A stretch of DNA of 64,000 bases. Origin: Neorickettsia risticii str. Illinois (GTDB lineage Bacteria; Pseudomonadota; Alphaproteobacteria; Rickettsiales; Anaplasmataceae). Each line of letters opens with the position of its first letter. Position 1 is the stretch's first letter. A program made the translations under genes and the position numbers. This document shows, piece after piece, positions 7,710-17,484 of the stretch. The stretch spans positions 434,001 to 498,000 of the forward strand of contig NC_013009.1 in the NCBI RefSeq assembly GCF_000022525.1, given 5' to 3'. The notes beneath the pieces are model-generated. The model was not told the DNA's origin. It made no database searches and was given only the letters and a program-made list of their open reading frames with translations.

Positions 7710-8568
7710 TAACGATATTACCGTTGATGAGATTTATGAGATCTTCGATCTGGCTGCTTTCTATTTAAAGAATGGAATTAAGAATGATCTGCTTGGAAAA
7801 GTGGTTTTCTCGGTTTTTTTTGAGAGCTCGACACGCACCGAAACTTCTTTTTCGCTTGCTGCAAGTAAACTCGGTTGCCTAGTTGAAAAAGTAAATGTAG
7901 CAACTGTCGCACTAAAAAAGGGTGAGCACTTAGTGGATTTTTTTACTTCCTTAAATGGCCTTTCACCAAACGCGTTCATAATACGACACAGCCAAAGTGG
8001 TGTTCTTCATATCTTAGAAAAATATATTGATTGTTGCATTGTTAATGCAGGTGACGGGACAAACGAACATCCAACGCAGGGATTAATAGATGCATTTACC
8101 GTGCTCCTACTGAAGGAAAAGATAGAGGGTTTAAATATACTTGTCTGTGGAGATATTATAAGGAGTAGAGTTGCTCATTCTACTATACCTATACTCCAAA
8201 GACTTGGGGCAACCGTTTCAATTTCTGGACCGCTGAGTTTTATGCCCACAATCCAAGTAGAACAAATTATTTACTATGATAACTTTCCTGCAGCGGCTAA
8301 ATCTGCTGATGTCATAATAATGCTGCGTACTCAGACCGAACGTACGGGACAGAAAGTTTTGGCTGGTACTACGGCCCCTTTTTGTCTTGATGAAAATATT
8401 CTGAAAGATTTAAGTCCTGACGTGCTTATAATGCATCCGGGACCTATTCATAGAAATTGTGAGATTTCAAATATTGTCCTTGATGACCCTAGGTGTGCAA
8501 TACTTACACAAGTGAGGAATTCCCAATATGTAAGAGCAGCTGTATTGAACTTTCTCATAAAAAGTTAG
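7690..8568 (+). CDS. pyrB: Aspartate carbamoyltransferase catalytic subunit
   Basis: A 292-residue transcarbamylase. The carbamoyl-phosphate loop is VFFESSTRTETSFSLAASKL (family form FxxxSTRTRxSF); HPTQGLIDAFT is the central signature; CGDIIRSRVAHS resembles the GDixhSRVahS motif; LRTQTERTGQ corresponds to the RxQxER aspartate loop; and MHPGPIHRNCEIS is the HPGPxnRgxEi motif. It makes carbamoyl aspartate, the second pyrimidine step, using the product of carA/carB. The second Arg of STRTR is Glu here, which is unusual. The ATG lies inside the ccmC 3' end. A decayed partial copy follows at about 8623. Confidence 0.94.
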   Translation: MRSLLTNNDITVDEIYEIFDLAAFYLKNGIKNDLLGKVVFSVFFESSTRTETSFSLAASKLGCLVEKVNVATVALKKGEHLVDFFTSLNGLSPNAFIIRHSQSGVLHILEKYIDCCIVNAGDGTNEHPTQGLIDAFTVLLLKEKIEGLNILVCGDIIRSRVAHSTIPILQRLGATVSISGPLSFMPTIQVEQIIYYDNFPAAAKSADVIIMLRTQTERTGQKVLAGTTAPFCLDENILKDLSPDVLIMHPGPIHRNCEISNIVLDDPRCAILTQVRNSQYVRAAVLNFLIKS

Positions 8569-8622
8569 CACCTATCATTATCAAGAAAATGAACTTGGAA
8601 AAGGGTGGATGCTCCTCTGGAC

Positions 8623-8730
8623 TACTATAATAAGTTCTCTGTAGCAGTGAAGTTTGGCTGATGTCATGGTGTTGCCACATATTCGGAGCGCAAACATAGA
8701 ACAAAAGGTTTCATCTGGTACTATGGTTCC
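8623..8730 (+). pseudogene. Decayed partial copy of pyrB
   Basis: The stretch aligns with pyrB 8272-8378 with one single-base insertion and about two thirds identical bases, many of the differences being transitions. From GCTGATGTCA to GGTACTA both copies are exactly 67 nt. The conceptual frame reads ADVMVLPH, EQKVSSGTMVP against ADVIIMLR, GQKVLAGTTAP in the intact gene, then hits a stop. Weaker resemblance may run on to about 8780. The remainder of the 512-nt gap from 8569 to 9080 has no open frame I can support; the last 90 nt are very AT-rich and probably hold the promoter of the next gene. Confidence 0.6.
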
Positions 8731-9080
8731 AGGATGAATTTTGCCAGTTTTTCAAGTTTTATATTTTGGTAGGACACTTATACGCTACTACAACTCATTA
8801 GGTTCTTCGTGAAACATTAAGTTAGACGCTTTTTACTACCTAACTTGGAGATAATGAGAATTAACTCTAATGTGCTTTATCCATGCAGTATCTTCTACAG
8901 CGCCTGACCTAGAGTTCGAAAAATGCTGAATCTGTCAATGAGGAGAAAATTTCAGAATTCCTACAATTTCCCAATTTTGATCAAGAATTTTACTAAAAAA
9001 TAAATTATTTTACATCTATAAAAGCCGTCGTGTTTATTGTTATAATTTATTAATAAATTTATAAAAAATGCTATTTTTTT

Positions 9081-10679
9081 ATGCAAGGGCAAGAGAACCG
9101 ACTCGTAAGTTATCTCACCCACGGGGGATGTACGTATAAGTTACTTCAAAAAGGAAGTAACTTAACTTTAGAAGTCGAAAACTCATCTGGCCAAAAAGCT
9201 AGCGTAAACGTAGATGGGGTTGATTCCTCATCTTTTACACCAAAACTTGATCCACTCTCTAAAAGTAATACAGCCCAAGTTGCGCTAACATTTAAAGAGG
9301 CTGGAAAAACATTTAAGAGCTCCGTTTATCTATATGATAGTAGCAAAGTTTCATTGACGGAGCAGGGTAGTGGGTATACACACCCGGGAAAACTGTTAAA
9401 TATAAATGTCTGTGGGCCAGTAAACCGTGAAAAACTCTGTGCAGTATATGATGAATCCGGCGTTATAAAAGTTCAGGTCCTTTCTGTAAATAGTGACACA
9501 GGTGCCATTGTAAGTAGTGGCACTTCAAAGACAGTAAAGGGCTTGGAAAATAGAGTGACAGCAATTTCTGCAGCAGAAGTAGGAAGAGGGCAGCGCATTG
9601 TAATACTTGCAAAAGATGGCACTACTTTGAAAAGGGGTAGTTCTACAGGAAGTAGTATTACTATGTCCACATTTACACCCACTGGTGGATTAAGTGGAAA
9701 CAAAGTAGAAAAAATCATTCTCAACGCGTGTAAAGAGAACAAGGTTTGCGCAATTGTAAGTTGTGCAGATGGAAAACTATATTATTTGAAGTCCGGCAGT
9801 AATGATATCAGTAATGCTGCGGCTGAAATTATGAGCAGCACAGGCAACACTGCAAACCTGAGCGTAGACCCAGAATACGATAGTGGTAGTACTGTAGCAA
9901 GGTTTAATGTCTTTGTAACAGAAGGCGAAGGTAGCGTCAAAAAAGCTACCTTCGCCATTACTGGAAATCAATGTGAGAAAAGTAATAGCGTTACTGTCAC
10001 AGAAGAAATCAGCACAGTACGTCCATTAACTGCAACAACAGATCAAGCAGGCAGAGAATCTACAGAAATAAGCAGAGCAGTAACCACGTCTCAGATAGCG
10101 GTGACCAATTCAAGCAGGGAATTCAGGAATACGAATAGAGCGATCACATCGGCATCCACAACCACTCAAAAAACAACTACGTCCGTCGTAGTGAGAAGAA
10201 AAAATATTACTCCTCATACTAGCTCTAAGTCGAACACCGCATCCAGAACCCCCAGTAGCAAAAGAAGAGCAACTAAAACTACAGATATAACCCCTCGAAA
10301 ACCCACTCCAATTGCATTAGAGAGCTCAAGTACTGCCTTTTATACCCAAGCAAATGCTAGACAATTGTTTGGTGATACGACTGTCGGAAGAGGAAGCACC
10401 TCGACGACAGTTGCACCTTCCAATGCAGGCAGCGCAGGTGCTGTGCTTGGTATGATAGCTGGAGGTGTGTTTTTCCTTCTACTTCTTGGGTTCCTATGGC
10501 TTATACATCGTGTATGTCGGAGAAGAGCCAGAATGAGACATCTCTTAGAAGCAGAACTTTCAGCACTCGCAATGGAGAACCTTAATCCTTCTGAGGATGA
10601 GAATTCCGATACCGAAATACCCGGCCCACTACAAGAAACAAGCACAGAACGTGGGCCTGAGAATCACAACCAAAAGTAA
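9081..10679 (+). CDS. Ser/Thr-rich single-pass membrane protein of unknown function
   Basis: A 532-residue protein of no family I recognise. Residues 1-300 look beta-rich (short alternating strands such as YKLLQKGSNLTLEVEN, VYLYDSSKVSL, RIVILAKDGTTLKRG). Residues about 305-430 are a Ser/Thr-rich, low-hydrophobicity stalk with basic patches (VVVRRKNITP, SSKRRATKTT). A single membrane helix (GAVLGMIAGGVFFLLLLGFL) with GxxxG-like spacing is followed by HRVCRRRARMRH and an acidic tail of about 45 residues. No N-terminal signal peptide is seen, which makes export hard to predict; by the positive-inside rule the tail would be cytoplasmic. The start has no clear Shine-Dalgarno sequence and follows a T7 run. 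Candidate surface or secreted protein. Confidence 0.75.
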   Translation: MQGQENRLVSYLTHGGCTYKLLQKGSNLTLEVENSSGQKASVNVDGVDSSSFTPKLDPLSKSNTAQVALTFKEAGKTFKSSVYLYDSSKVSLTEQGSGYTHPGKLLNINVCGPVNREKLCAVYDESGVIKVQVLSVNSDTGAIVSSGTSKTVKGLENRVTAISAAEVGRGQRIVILAKDGTTLKRGSSTGSSITMSTFTPTGGLSGNKVEKIILNACKENKVCAIVSCADGKLYYLKSGSNDISNAAAEIMSSTGNTANLSVDPEYDSGSTVARFNVFVTEGEGSVKKATFAITGNQCEKSNSVTVTEEISTVRPLTATTDQAGRESTEISRAVTTSQIAVTNSSREFRNTNRAITSASTTTQKTTTSVVVRRKNITPHTSSKSNTASRTPSSKRRATKTTDITPRKPTPIALESSSTAFYTQANARQLFGDTTVGRGSTSTTVAPSNAGSAGAVLGMIAGGVFFLLLLGFLWLIHRVCRRRARMRHLLEAELSALAMENLNPSEDENSDTEIPGPLQETSTERGPENHNQK

Positions 10680-11015
10680 CTTACTCTAAAAATGAGAAAA
10701 AAAATTTCCATCACCTTTGATTCCTCATTACTATAAAAGAAAGTCGTATTGTCAACCCCCTCTTTTACCTTTACTTATGCACAATAGAAAAACGATTACG
10801 TGTTAACACTGATAAAATACAACTCTGATATTGAAAACTATGCCATAAACAGATGACTAAAACGCCCACAAGTACTCGGTATTGCTTCATATACATGGAT
10901 TGATCGTACAACCAAAAACCTCTTTTTATGTACACAAATACTTGGAGACCAAAGCACTACTTTAATATCAAGAAAATTTAGGTATTCAGAGGTCTTAATG
11001 AGACATAAAACAGAT
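10680..11015. other. Intergenic gap between convergent genes
   Basis: These 336 nt separate the stop codons of the Ser/Thr-rich protein gene and pleD. I see no open frame, tRNA or convincing terminator hairpin; the stretch is AT-rich with stops in all frames. Confidence 0.5.
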
Positions 11016-12389
11016 TCATTGGTGACAATGATCAGACATTACCACCCGGTTTCTACCTTTCTCCTTTGCGATGTAGAGGTTTGCGTCAGCTCTGCCTATT
11101 AAGGTTTTCGTAGTATCCTGAGGTTGATATTCGGACACTCCTATACTAACAGTCAACGGAACTTTTACTTCATCATTGATAGTGCTAAATTCCGTTTTCT
11201 CAACAGTTTTTCTAATTCGTTCAGCAGTAGCAAAAGCATCTTCAAGCCCGATGTCAACAAGAACAACTACTATTTCCTCTCCTCCAAATTTAGCCACCAA
11301 GTCATTAAGCCTGAGACAGCCTTTTAAACATGTAGCAAGTTGTTTTAAAACAAGATCACCAGAAAGATGCCCACAAGCATCATTGATTTTTTTAAAGTAA
11401 TCAATGTCTATCATCATTAAGGAAAAGGTCTTATTTTGTGACTTCGTTAAAGTCGCTAGAAGCTCATCCATGTACTTTTCAAAATAGTATCTATTGTACA
11501 ACGATGTTAGCGGGTCTATGACGGCCATTTTAAGACTGTCTTCCACATTTTTTTCGATTATATCTTGGTATTTTTTCCGCTTGACCTGCGTAGTTACTCT
11601 AGCAATGAACTCGCTTTTATTAACTGGAACGCATATATAATCATTTATTCCAAGTTCTGTTATCTCAGTGATTAAGCTTTCATCGTCTTCATCATCAACT
11701 ATAGCTATAATCGGTATAGACCTTGTCTTGAGTTGGCTTTTGATCGCAGAACAAAGTCTAAGCAGATCCTTAGAGAGACTGATATTCACTATCAGAACAT
11801 CGAAAGTCGTATATTCTGCTTCTTTTTCAGTAAGATAAAGTACGTGTGGAAATGTTGGCTTAAGTATTTCTTCTAGCTCTTTAGATTCAGAATACTGTTG
11901 ATTAACTATTGCAATCACTCCAGACGAGACATTCTCCACATAATTTATAATTTTACTTTCCGTGCCGCTGGTAATTTGGGATTTAGTACTTATTCTGAGA
12001 CGTACTTCATCCAGGACAGTTTTGAATCGTAATAGAGACTTTATTCTTATGAAGAGAGTAAAGTCTTTCGCTGGTTTAACAAGAAAATCGTCAGCTCCAC
12101 TACTTAGACCTTCCACTTTATTTTCAATATCGTTGAGCGCAGTGACAATAATCACTGGAATGTGCATGGTGGAATAGTCACTTTTCAGACGTCTACATGT
12201 TTCAAATCCATCCATTTCTGGCATCATCACATCCAGCAAAATCACATCCGGCTGGTGCTGTCTAGCAAGCTCTATCGCGGCAACCCCAGAAGAAGCAGTA
12301 ATCACTTGATAGTACTTCGCTGTTAATTTGATTTCTAATATTTTAATATTGCTTGGAATATCATCCACAACCAGAATTAATGCAGTCAT
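11016..12389 (-). CDS. pleD: PleD-type response regulator / diguanylate cyclase
   Basis: The 457-residue protein has the three-domain PleD architecture. Receiver 1 (1-120) has VVDDIPSN, phosphoacceptor Asp53 in ILLDVMMPEMDGFETC, the conserved Thr in IIVTAL and Lys in FLVKPA. Receiver 2 (about 150-280) is degenerate, as in PleD. The GGDEF domain (about 290-457) has DPLTSLYNR, MMIDIDYFKKINDACGH and the active site KFGGEEI. The inhibitory I-site RLND lies five residues before GGEEI, as RxxD should. The Phe of GGEEF is Ile here. It makes c-di-GMP when phosphorylated, most likely by the PleC-like kinase at 35.5 kb. The ATG is preceded by AAGGA at good spacing. Confidence 0.95.
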   Translation of the reverse strand: MTALILVVDDIPSNIKILEIKLTAKYYQVITASSGVAAIELARQHQPDVILLDVMMPEMDGFETCRRLKSDYSTMHIPVIIVTALNDIENKVEGLSSGADDFLVKPAKDFTLFIRIKSLLRFKTVLDEVRLRISTKSQITSGTESKIINYVENVSSGVIAIVNQQYSESKELEEILKPTFPHVLYLTEKEAEYTTFDVLIVNISLSKDLLRLCSAIKSQLKTRSIPIIAIVDDEDDESLITEITELGINDYICVPVNKSEFIARVTTQVKRKKYQDIIEKNVEDSLKMAVIDPLTSLYNRYYFEKYMDELLATLTKSQNKTFSLMMIDIDYFKKINDACGHLSGDLVLKQLATCLKGCLRLNDLVAKFGGEEIVVVLVDIGLEDAFATAERIRKTVEKTEFSTINDEVKVPLTVSIGVSEYQPQDTTKTLIGRADANLYIAKEKGRNRVVMSDHCHQ

Positions 12390-12440
12390 TTTCTTTTCCT
12401 TTCACATTCAGGTAGCAAAACGATACACTCCACCGCACTG

Positions 12441-12719
12441 TCATTCAGAATCACCCCCTTCGATTTTCTTTGCATCTTTTTCTTCTATCTGCAAATCCAA
12501 GGGAAATTCATAAGCTTCGTATATCTGCTCATCATCTCCAGTAATAGATTTAGAATGGATAGGTCGGTGAAGATAATCTATCCACTCCTTTTTTAGTAGC
12601 TCAAAGCGCTCATGGAGACTTCTGAGTGTCCTAAAAATTTCTCTTATGGACGCCTTATCCAAAAAGAAGACTGCTATTCCAAGAATTACAAGGAGCTCAA
12701 AAAAGCCCACTCCTAACAT
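12441..12719 (-). CDS. tatB: TatB/TatA-like twin-arginine translocase subunit
   Basis: A 92-residue protein starting MLGVGFFELLVILGIAVFFL, a short membrane helix of the TatA/B type (family form M.digxxELlxixvvalxvxGP), followed by an amphipathic helix IREIFRTLRSLHERFELLKK and a charged, acidic tail. The Gly-Pro hinge normally between helix and amphipathic segment is absent (LDKASIREI), so the assignment rests on size, topology and the conserved Glu near residue 8, which favours TatB. It would work with TatC in exporting folded proteins. It begins 4 nt after the gdh stop codon and is followed by pleD after 51 nt. Confidence 0.6.
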   Translation of the reverse strand: MLGVGFFELLVILGIAVFFLDKASIREIFRTLRSLHERFELLKKEWIDYLHRPIHSKSITGDDEQIYEAYEFPLDLQIEEKDAKKIEGGDSE

Positions 12720-12723
12720 AATA

Positions 12724-15700
12724 CTAATACTCCTTCAACAGCATTGAGCGTAAACGCTTTACAAGCACCATGAACTTATTCATATCAAGTTCTCCAGAAG
12801 ACGCAACGTCGTTATAAAATGACTGATAGCGCTCAAGTTTTGTAGAGTACTTACTACTCCACTTTTCAATTGCCTCAGTATAATCAATGTCCTCGGTAAC
12901 ATATTTTGCAATTTCACGAGTAAAGGCAAACTGTTCCTTGCAGAGTTCGTCTAATAGACAATACACGGACATTCTTTGCCAATAGGAGGCATTCTCGAAT
13001 TTTTCACATGCCATTTCCCTTAAAGAGGAAAGAGATAAAGCTGCACCTATATTAAAATAAATCCGTCCAACAGTCAGACAATCTACATTGTGGCCATCAT
13101 TTTCAAGAATGATCTTACGGGTCTGTGCAATTCCCAAAGCAGCTGAAACAAATTCCAAGCTTGCTAATTTAGCACTCAGTTCAACTGGCAGGCCAATAGC
13201 TTCAAATGAAGAAAGTGAATCTTGATATTTTTTAAGGGAAGCAGCGTCAAGGATTTCCACTAGTTTTGCAGTTATTTCTCTAATTTCTTCAGAAAAATCT
13301 TCTACAACTGAAACAACACTTATTGGATTAGGATAATTTCTGAGCAACCAGTGCACTGAACGGTTTAAAAACTGCACGAAAATCGAATCAATACAGTAAA
13401 AAGAATGAATATCCACTTTCCCTATGAGATTCTCCAGCTCATCAAAAATAGGAGAGAGCTCATATATTTCCACAACTGCAACGAGCACACAGATTACCTC
13501 TTTAGACGAGAAACCAGTGTTTTGTACTGCATTTTGCACAAACGTACATCCAAATCTGTTGACAATGTCATTAGCAAGCTTAGTCGCAATGATCTCACGT
13601 CTAAGTGGATGATTTAAAATTTCATCTATGAATCTTTCCCGCATCAAAGTTGGAAAATAATTTATAAGGTAGCGGTTCAAAATTTCTTCATCCGGCAGGT
13701 TAGAAGTTATGATTTTTTCATAAATGTACATCTTGCTGTAAGCTGCCAACACAGCTAGCTGAGGTCGCTCGAAACTCCTACCTTCTGCAAAAAGGCGCTT
13801 TATTTCCTCATCGGAGGGTAAAAACTCTACCTTCCTGTCTAAAAGACCCACTTTAACTAGCTTGTTCAGTAAACTTTGATATTGCTCAAGTTGTCTACCG
13901 GCTCTCATTGTCTCCATAGCCATCATAAGAGACTGAACCCTGTTAATATTTAAGAGTATTAATTTAACTACTCCTGGCTCTATTGCTGCCAGTAGAGTAT
14001 CTCGCTCTTCAAGTGTAATCTTTCCTGATCTTACAGCGCTGGATAGAGCAATTTTGATATTAACCTCCATATCCGAGCACGATACACCAGCACAATTATC
14101 TATAAAGTCGGTGTTTATAATACCACCCCTTGCAGCATATTCTATCCTACCGAGCTGCGTGCAACCTAAGTTTCCACCTTCAATAAAGATTGAAGCTCTA
14201 ATATTTTTCCCATCGACCCTTAAATTGTCGTTGGACTTATCTCCGACTACGTCGTTACTTTCCTGAGAAGATTTAACATATGTTCCTATTCCACCATTCC
14301 AAATAACATCCACATCTGCCTGAAGAATATGTCTGATCAACTCATCGGGGGTAAGGTTATTCTTGTATATTTTGAAAAGATCTTTCATTTCGCTACTGAT
14401 CCGTATGGATTTTTCACTGCGCAAAAAAACACCTCCACCACTGGAAATAAGAGAAGCATTGTAATCTTTCCAAGTTGATCCAGGTATATCAAAAAGCCGT
14501 TTTCTTTCCTCGAAAGAGTCTTTTGGATTAATTGGATTCGGATCTACAAAAATGTGCACATGATTAAACGCAGCGACGAGCTTTATTTCATCTGACAGTA
14601 GCATCCCGTTTCCAAATACGTCGCCGGACATATCGCCTATACCAACAACCGTGAACCCTTTTTTCTTCAACTCACCAAACTTCTCCCAGAAAGCCATCTC
14701 AAGAGAGATCCATGCACCACGAGCAGTGATTCCCAACTTTTTATGATCATATCCACGTGAACCACCCGACGCAAAGGCATCCCCGAGCCAGAAACTATAC
14801 TCCGAGGAAACCTCGTTTGCGTAATTTGAAAAATTAGCTGTCCCCTTATCTGCAGCAACCACAAGATAGCAGTCATCCCCATCGTAAGCAACAATATCCT
14901 TTACTTTTTGACACTTTCCATCAACAATATTGTCTGTAAGATCAAGTAAGCCCCTCAAAAAATCCTGATAATATCGGATTGCCGTTTCAGCCATAAGCTT
15001 CCTATCTTCTATGCTTTTCTTGATAATGAAGCCGCCCTTTGAACCAACCGGAATGATAGCAGTGTTTTTTGCCATCTGGGCTTTCATAAGCCCGAGAATC
15101 TCAACACGAAAATCTTGAATTCTATCAGACCATCTGATGCCGCCACGTGCAACCTTTCCACCCCTTAGGTGTATTGCTTCGAATTGACTGTGGTAAACAA
15201 AAACCTCTACAAAAGGTTTAGGAAGAGGCATGTCAGCAATTTCCTTAGAGGAAACCTTAATTGAGATATACTCCTTGTTCATGTAATAATTTGTCCGCAA
15301 TATCGCGAAACAGAGCCCTGCAAGACCTCTAATGATATTGTCATAAATGATGTTAGTCACCGACGATAAAAGCTCCTCAAGCTTTGCCTTCAGTATCTCA
15401 ATTTTTTCACTTCTTACAGTGTTGTCTACTTCCCGCGAAAAACGCACATGGAACATCTGGACAATCAACACTGCAGCTTCCGGAACATGTGACAGCGCGG
15501 CCTGTATATAAGCAGGATTATACTTAAAAGATACCTGCTTCAGGTATCCAGCAAAAGCGCGCAATAAAACAACTTCACGCCAAGATAAACCTGCCAAGAC
15601 TATCAGAGCATTGTAAGCATCATTTTCTAGCTGCTTATTGAGAATCCTCAGGAGTGAATCCTCAAACTTGTCTTTTATTTGAGAAAGAGGAAAAAGCATC

Positions 15701-17484
15701 TCTTCACCACTTTTAAGGAGAAAATGGTGTATCATCACCCTAGGTGTGCACTTGATCTTGTAGCAATTATGCTCTACCACTTCCATCGCCATATTTTCTA
15801 TAACTAGTATCAGCTGGTAGAGTTCTAATTTCCCTTCAAGAAAATATATCTTCAAGTAGCGCTGTTTCCCTTCTTCATAGAGTTTGACTTCTATAAGTTT
15901 CTCTTGTGTGACATTGCATATTTTTCCAATATCTCCGTAAGCTGAGGTAACATCGAAAGATTCCTTATAACTTTCTGGAAATTTCTCAACGTACTCCCTA
16001 TATTTTAGTTTTTCCTCCTTTTTAGCTGTGGAATCTGTTATCAATTGTCCGAGCTCATCTTCCCAGTCTTTTGCCATGAAGGTAAGGTTTCCTTCTATTT
16101 CTTCATCCGTACATGAGGAAGTAAAAGAATCAACATTAAACACAAATTGCAGTCTAACAAGCCCAGACTCTCCAATTACAACACATTCATCCGCAAGAGT
16201 ACCATTCAGCGTTTGTATGAGAAAATCTCTGATCTTATAGCGCAGTTTCATACTAAACTGTGCATTTGGAACAAAAACCACGCAATAAACAAACATCCCG
16301 ACTTCGTCTCTTCTAAGAAAAACCTTCAGACTTGGCTTAACAGCTAAAGAGATCATACCTTTGCAGATTTTGTGGAGCTCCTCACTTGAGGTCTGAAACA
16401 GCTCACCTTTCGACATGCCCTGCATTAGCGCTAAGAGGGACTTGTGATTATGTCCACCCTCTACAAAACCTGACATTCTTTCGATGTTTTCTATTTTCCT
16501 ACGCAGAATAGGTATCAGCCTTACATCTCTGTAGTGTGCTAGAGAGGTAAACAAACCAAGAAATCTTTTTTCTCCGATTACTTCTCCATTTTCTGAGAGA
16601 CGCTTTATTCTTACACAATCGGCATTGACCCGCCTATGGACACGAGAAACATATCTGGATCTACCAATATGGAGAACACCTTTATACTCTCTAAACTTAT
16701 CATCACCACCAAGCTCTCTTTCAAATTTCGAAATACCAAGAGAAAGGGTAGGCTCTTTTTCAAGTTTTTTACCCACTAGGGTATACTCGTCGTAACCTAG
16801 GAAGATGAAATTATCATCATTCAACCATTTAAGGAACGCAGTAACTTCATCACTGAGAGAACAGCTTGGATTTTTTTGCTTGGCAGGATCAGAAGAATCA
16901 ATTCTTTGAATCTCATTTTCCAAAACAGTAAGCATTTTTTTCCAGTCAGCAACCACAATTGCAACAAGCCTACTTACATCTTCGAGCCTTTTCTGTAGCT
17001 CGGAGATTTTTTCAGAGAATGCAGAACTGACAAGAAAGTAAATGAAAGACTCATTCTTACAGTTACCAGGACTTTCCTTCTTATATATTTTTGTCAATTT
17101 TCCGTCTTGGTTTCTTTCAACTGATAAAACAACGTTCAATCGTCTATATATAGTGAAACCACTTGCCTTAATTTCTTCAGTAAAAGAGTCGACTAAAAAC
17201 GGACTATCAGGATTTAAGATTAATATCGCTACCCGGTCCTTTTGCAAAATATCACATACTTTCGGCGAGCTAATAATCCTTATTTTCCTTTGATCTCCCA
17301 AACGCTCCTTCAAAAAACCATAAGCTTCATTTGCAATCTCAGAAAAGAGTTTTACTTCTATGTATTTTTCCGTTGGTAGCGTCGCATAAAACTGTTCCAC
17401 AAATGATACGAAATTTTCGGACACCCCATCCTCAAAACACGAGGCTATGGCTGCGACAAATTGGGGATATGTGTTTTTTTGCAT
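12724..17484 (-). CDS. gdh: NAD-specific glutamate dehydrogenase, large GDH-180 type
   Basis: A 1586-residue protein of the large bacterial GDH family. The central and C-terminal catalytic part contains RGGIRWSDRIQDFRVEILGL, MAKNTAIIPVGSKGGFIIKK (catalytic lysine loop), FGNGMLLSDEIKLVAAFNH, and the dinucleotide-binding region ending in FIEGGNLGCTQLGRIEYAAR and IINTDFIDNCAGV. The long N-terminal region is the regulatory extension of this family. It oxidises glutamate to 2-oxoglutarate, feeding the TCA cycle (sucB and sdhB also lie in the window), a main carbon route in Anaplasmataceae. It is first in a run with tatB-like and pleD and is divergent from gatC. Confidence 0.96.
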   Translation of the reverse strand: MQKNTYPQFVAAIASCFEDGVSENFVSFVEQFYATLPTEKYIEVKLFSEIANEAYGFLKERLGDQRKIRIISSPKVCDILQKDRVAILILNPDSPFLVDSFTEEIKASGFTIYRRLNVVLSVERNQDGKLTKIYKKESPGNCKNESFIYFLVSSAFSEKISELQKRLEDVSRLVAIVVADWKKMLTVLENEIQRIDSSDPAKQKNPSCSLSDEVTAFLKWLNDDNFIFLGYDEYTLVGKKLEKEPTLSLGISKFERELGGDDKFREYKGVLHIGRSRYVSRVHRRVNADCVRIKRLSENGEVIGEKRFLGLFTSLAHYRDVRLIPILRRKIENIERMSGFVEGGHNHKSLLALMQGMSKGELFQTSSEELHKICKGMISLAVKPSLKVFLRRDEVGMFVYCVVFVPNAQFSMKLRYKIRDFLIQTLNGTLADECVVIGESGLVRLQFVFNVDSFTSSCTDEEIEGNLTFMAKDWEDELGQLITDSTAKKEEKLKYREYVEKFPESYKESFDVTSAYGDIGKICNVTQEKLIEVKLYEEGKQRYLKIYFLEGKLELYQLILVIENMAMEVVEHNCYKIKCTPRVMIHHFLLKSGEEMLFPLSQIKDKFEDSLLRILNKQLENDAYNALIVLAGLSWREVVLLRAFAGYLKQVSFKYNPAYIQAALSHVPEAAVLIVQMFHVRFSREVDNTVRSEKIEILKAKLEELLSSVTNIIYDNIIRGLAGLCFAILRTNYYMNKEYISIKVSSKEIADMPLPKPFVEVFVYHSQFEAIHLRGGKVARGGIRWSDRIQDFRVEILGLMKAQMAKNTAIIPVGSKGGFIIKKSIEDRKLMAETAIRYYQDFLRGLLDLTDNIVDGKCQKVKDIVAYDGDDCYLVVAADKGTANFSNYANEVSSEYSFWLGDAFASGGSRGYDHKKLGITARGAWISLEMAFWEKFGELKKKGFTVVGIGDMSGDVFGNGMLLSDEIKLVAAFNHVHIFVDPNPINPKDSFEERKRLFDIPGSTWKDYNASLISSGGGVFLRSEKSIRISSEMKDLFKIYKNNLTPDELIRHILQADVDVIWNGGIGTYVKSSQESNDVVGDKSNDNLRVDGKNIRASIFIEGGNLGCTQLGRIEYAARGGIINTDFIDNCAGVSCSDMEVNIKIALSSAVRSGKITLEERDTLLAAIEPGVVKLILLNINRVQSLMMAMETMRAGRQLEQYQSLLNKLVKVGLLDRKVEFLPSDEEIKRLFAEGRSFERPQLAVLAAYSKMYIYEKIITSNLPDEEILNRYLINYFPTLMRERFIDEILNHPLRREIIATKLANDIVNRFGCTFVQNAVQNTGFSSKEVICVLVAVVEIYELSPIFDELENLIGKVDIHSFYCIDSIFVQFLNRSVHWLLRNYPNPISVVSVVEDFSEEIREITAKLVEILDAASLKKYQDSLSSFEAIGLPVELSAKLASLEFVSAALGIAQTRKIILENDGHNVDCLTVGRIYFNIGAALSLSSLREMACEKFENASYWQRMSVYCLLDELCKEQFAFTREIAKYVTEDIDYTEAIEKWSSKYSTKLERYQSFYNDVASSGELDMNKFMVLVKRLRSMLLKEY

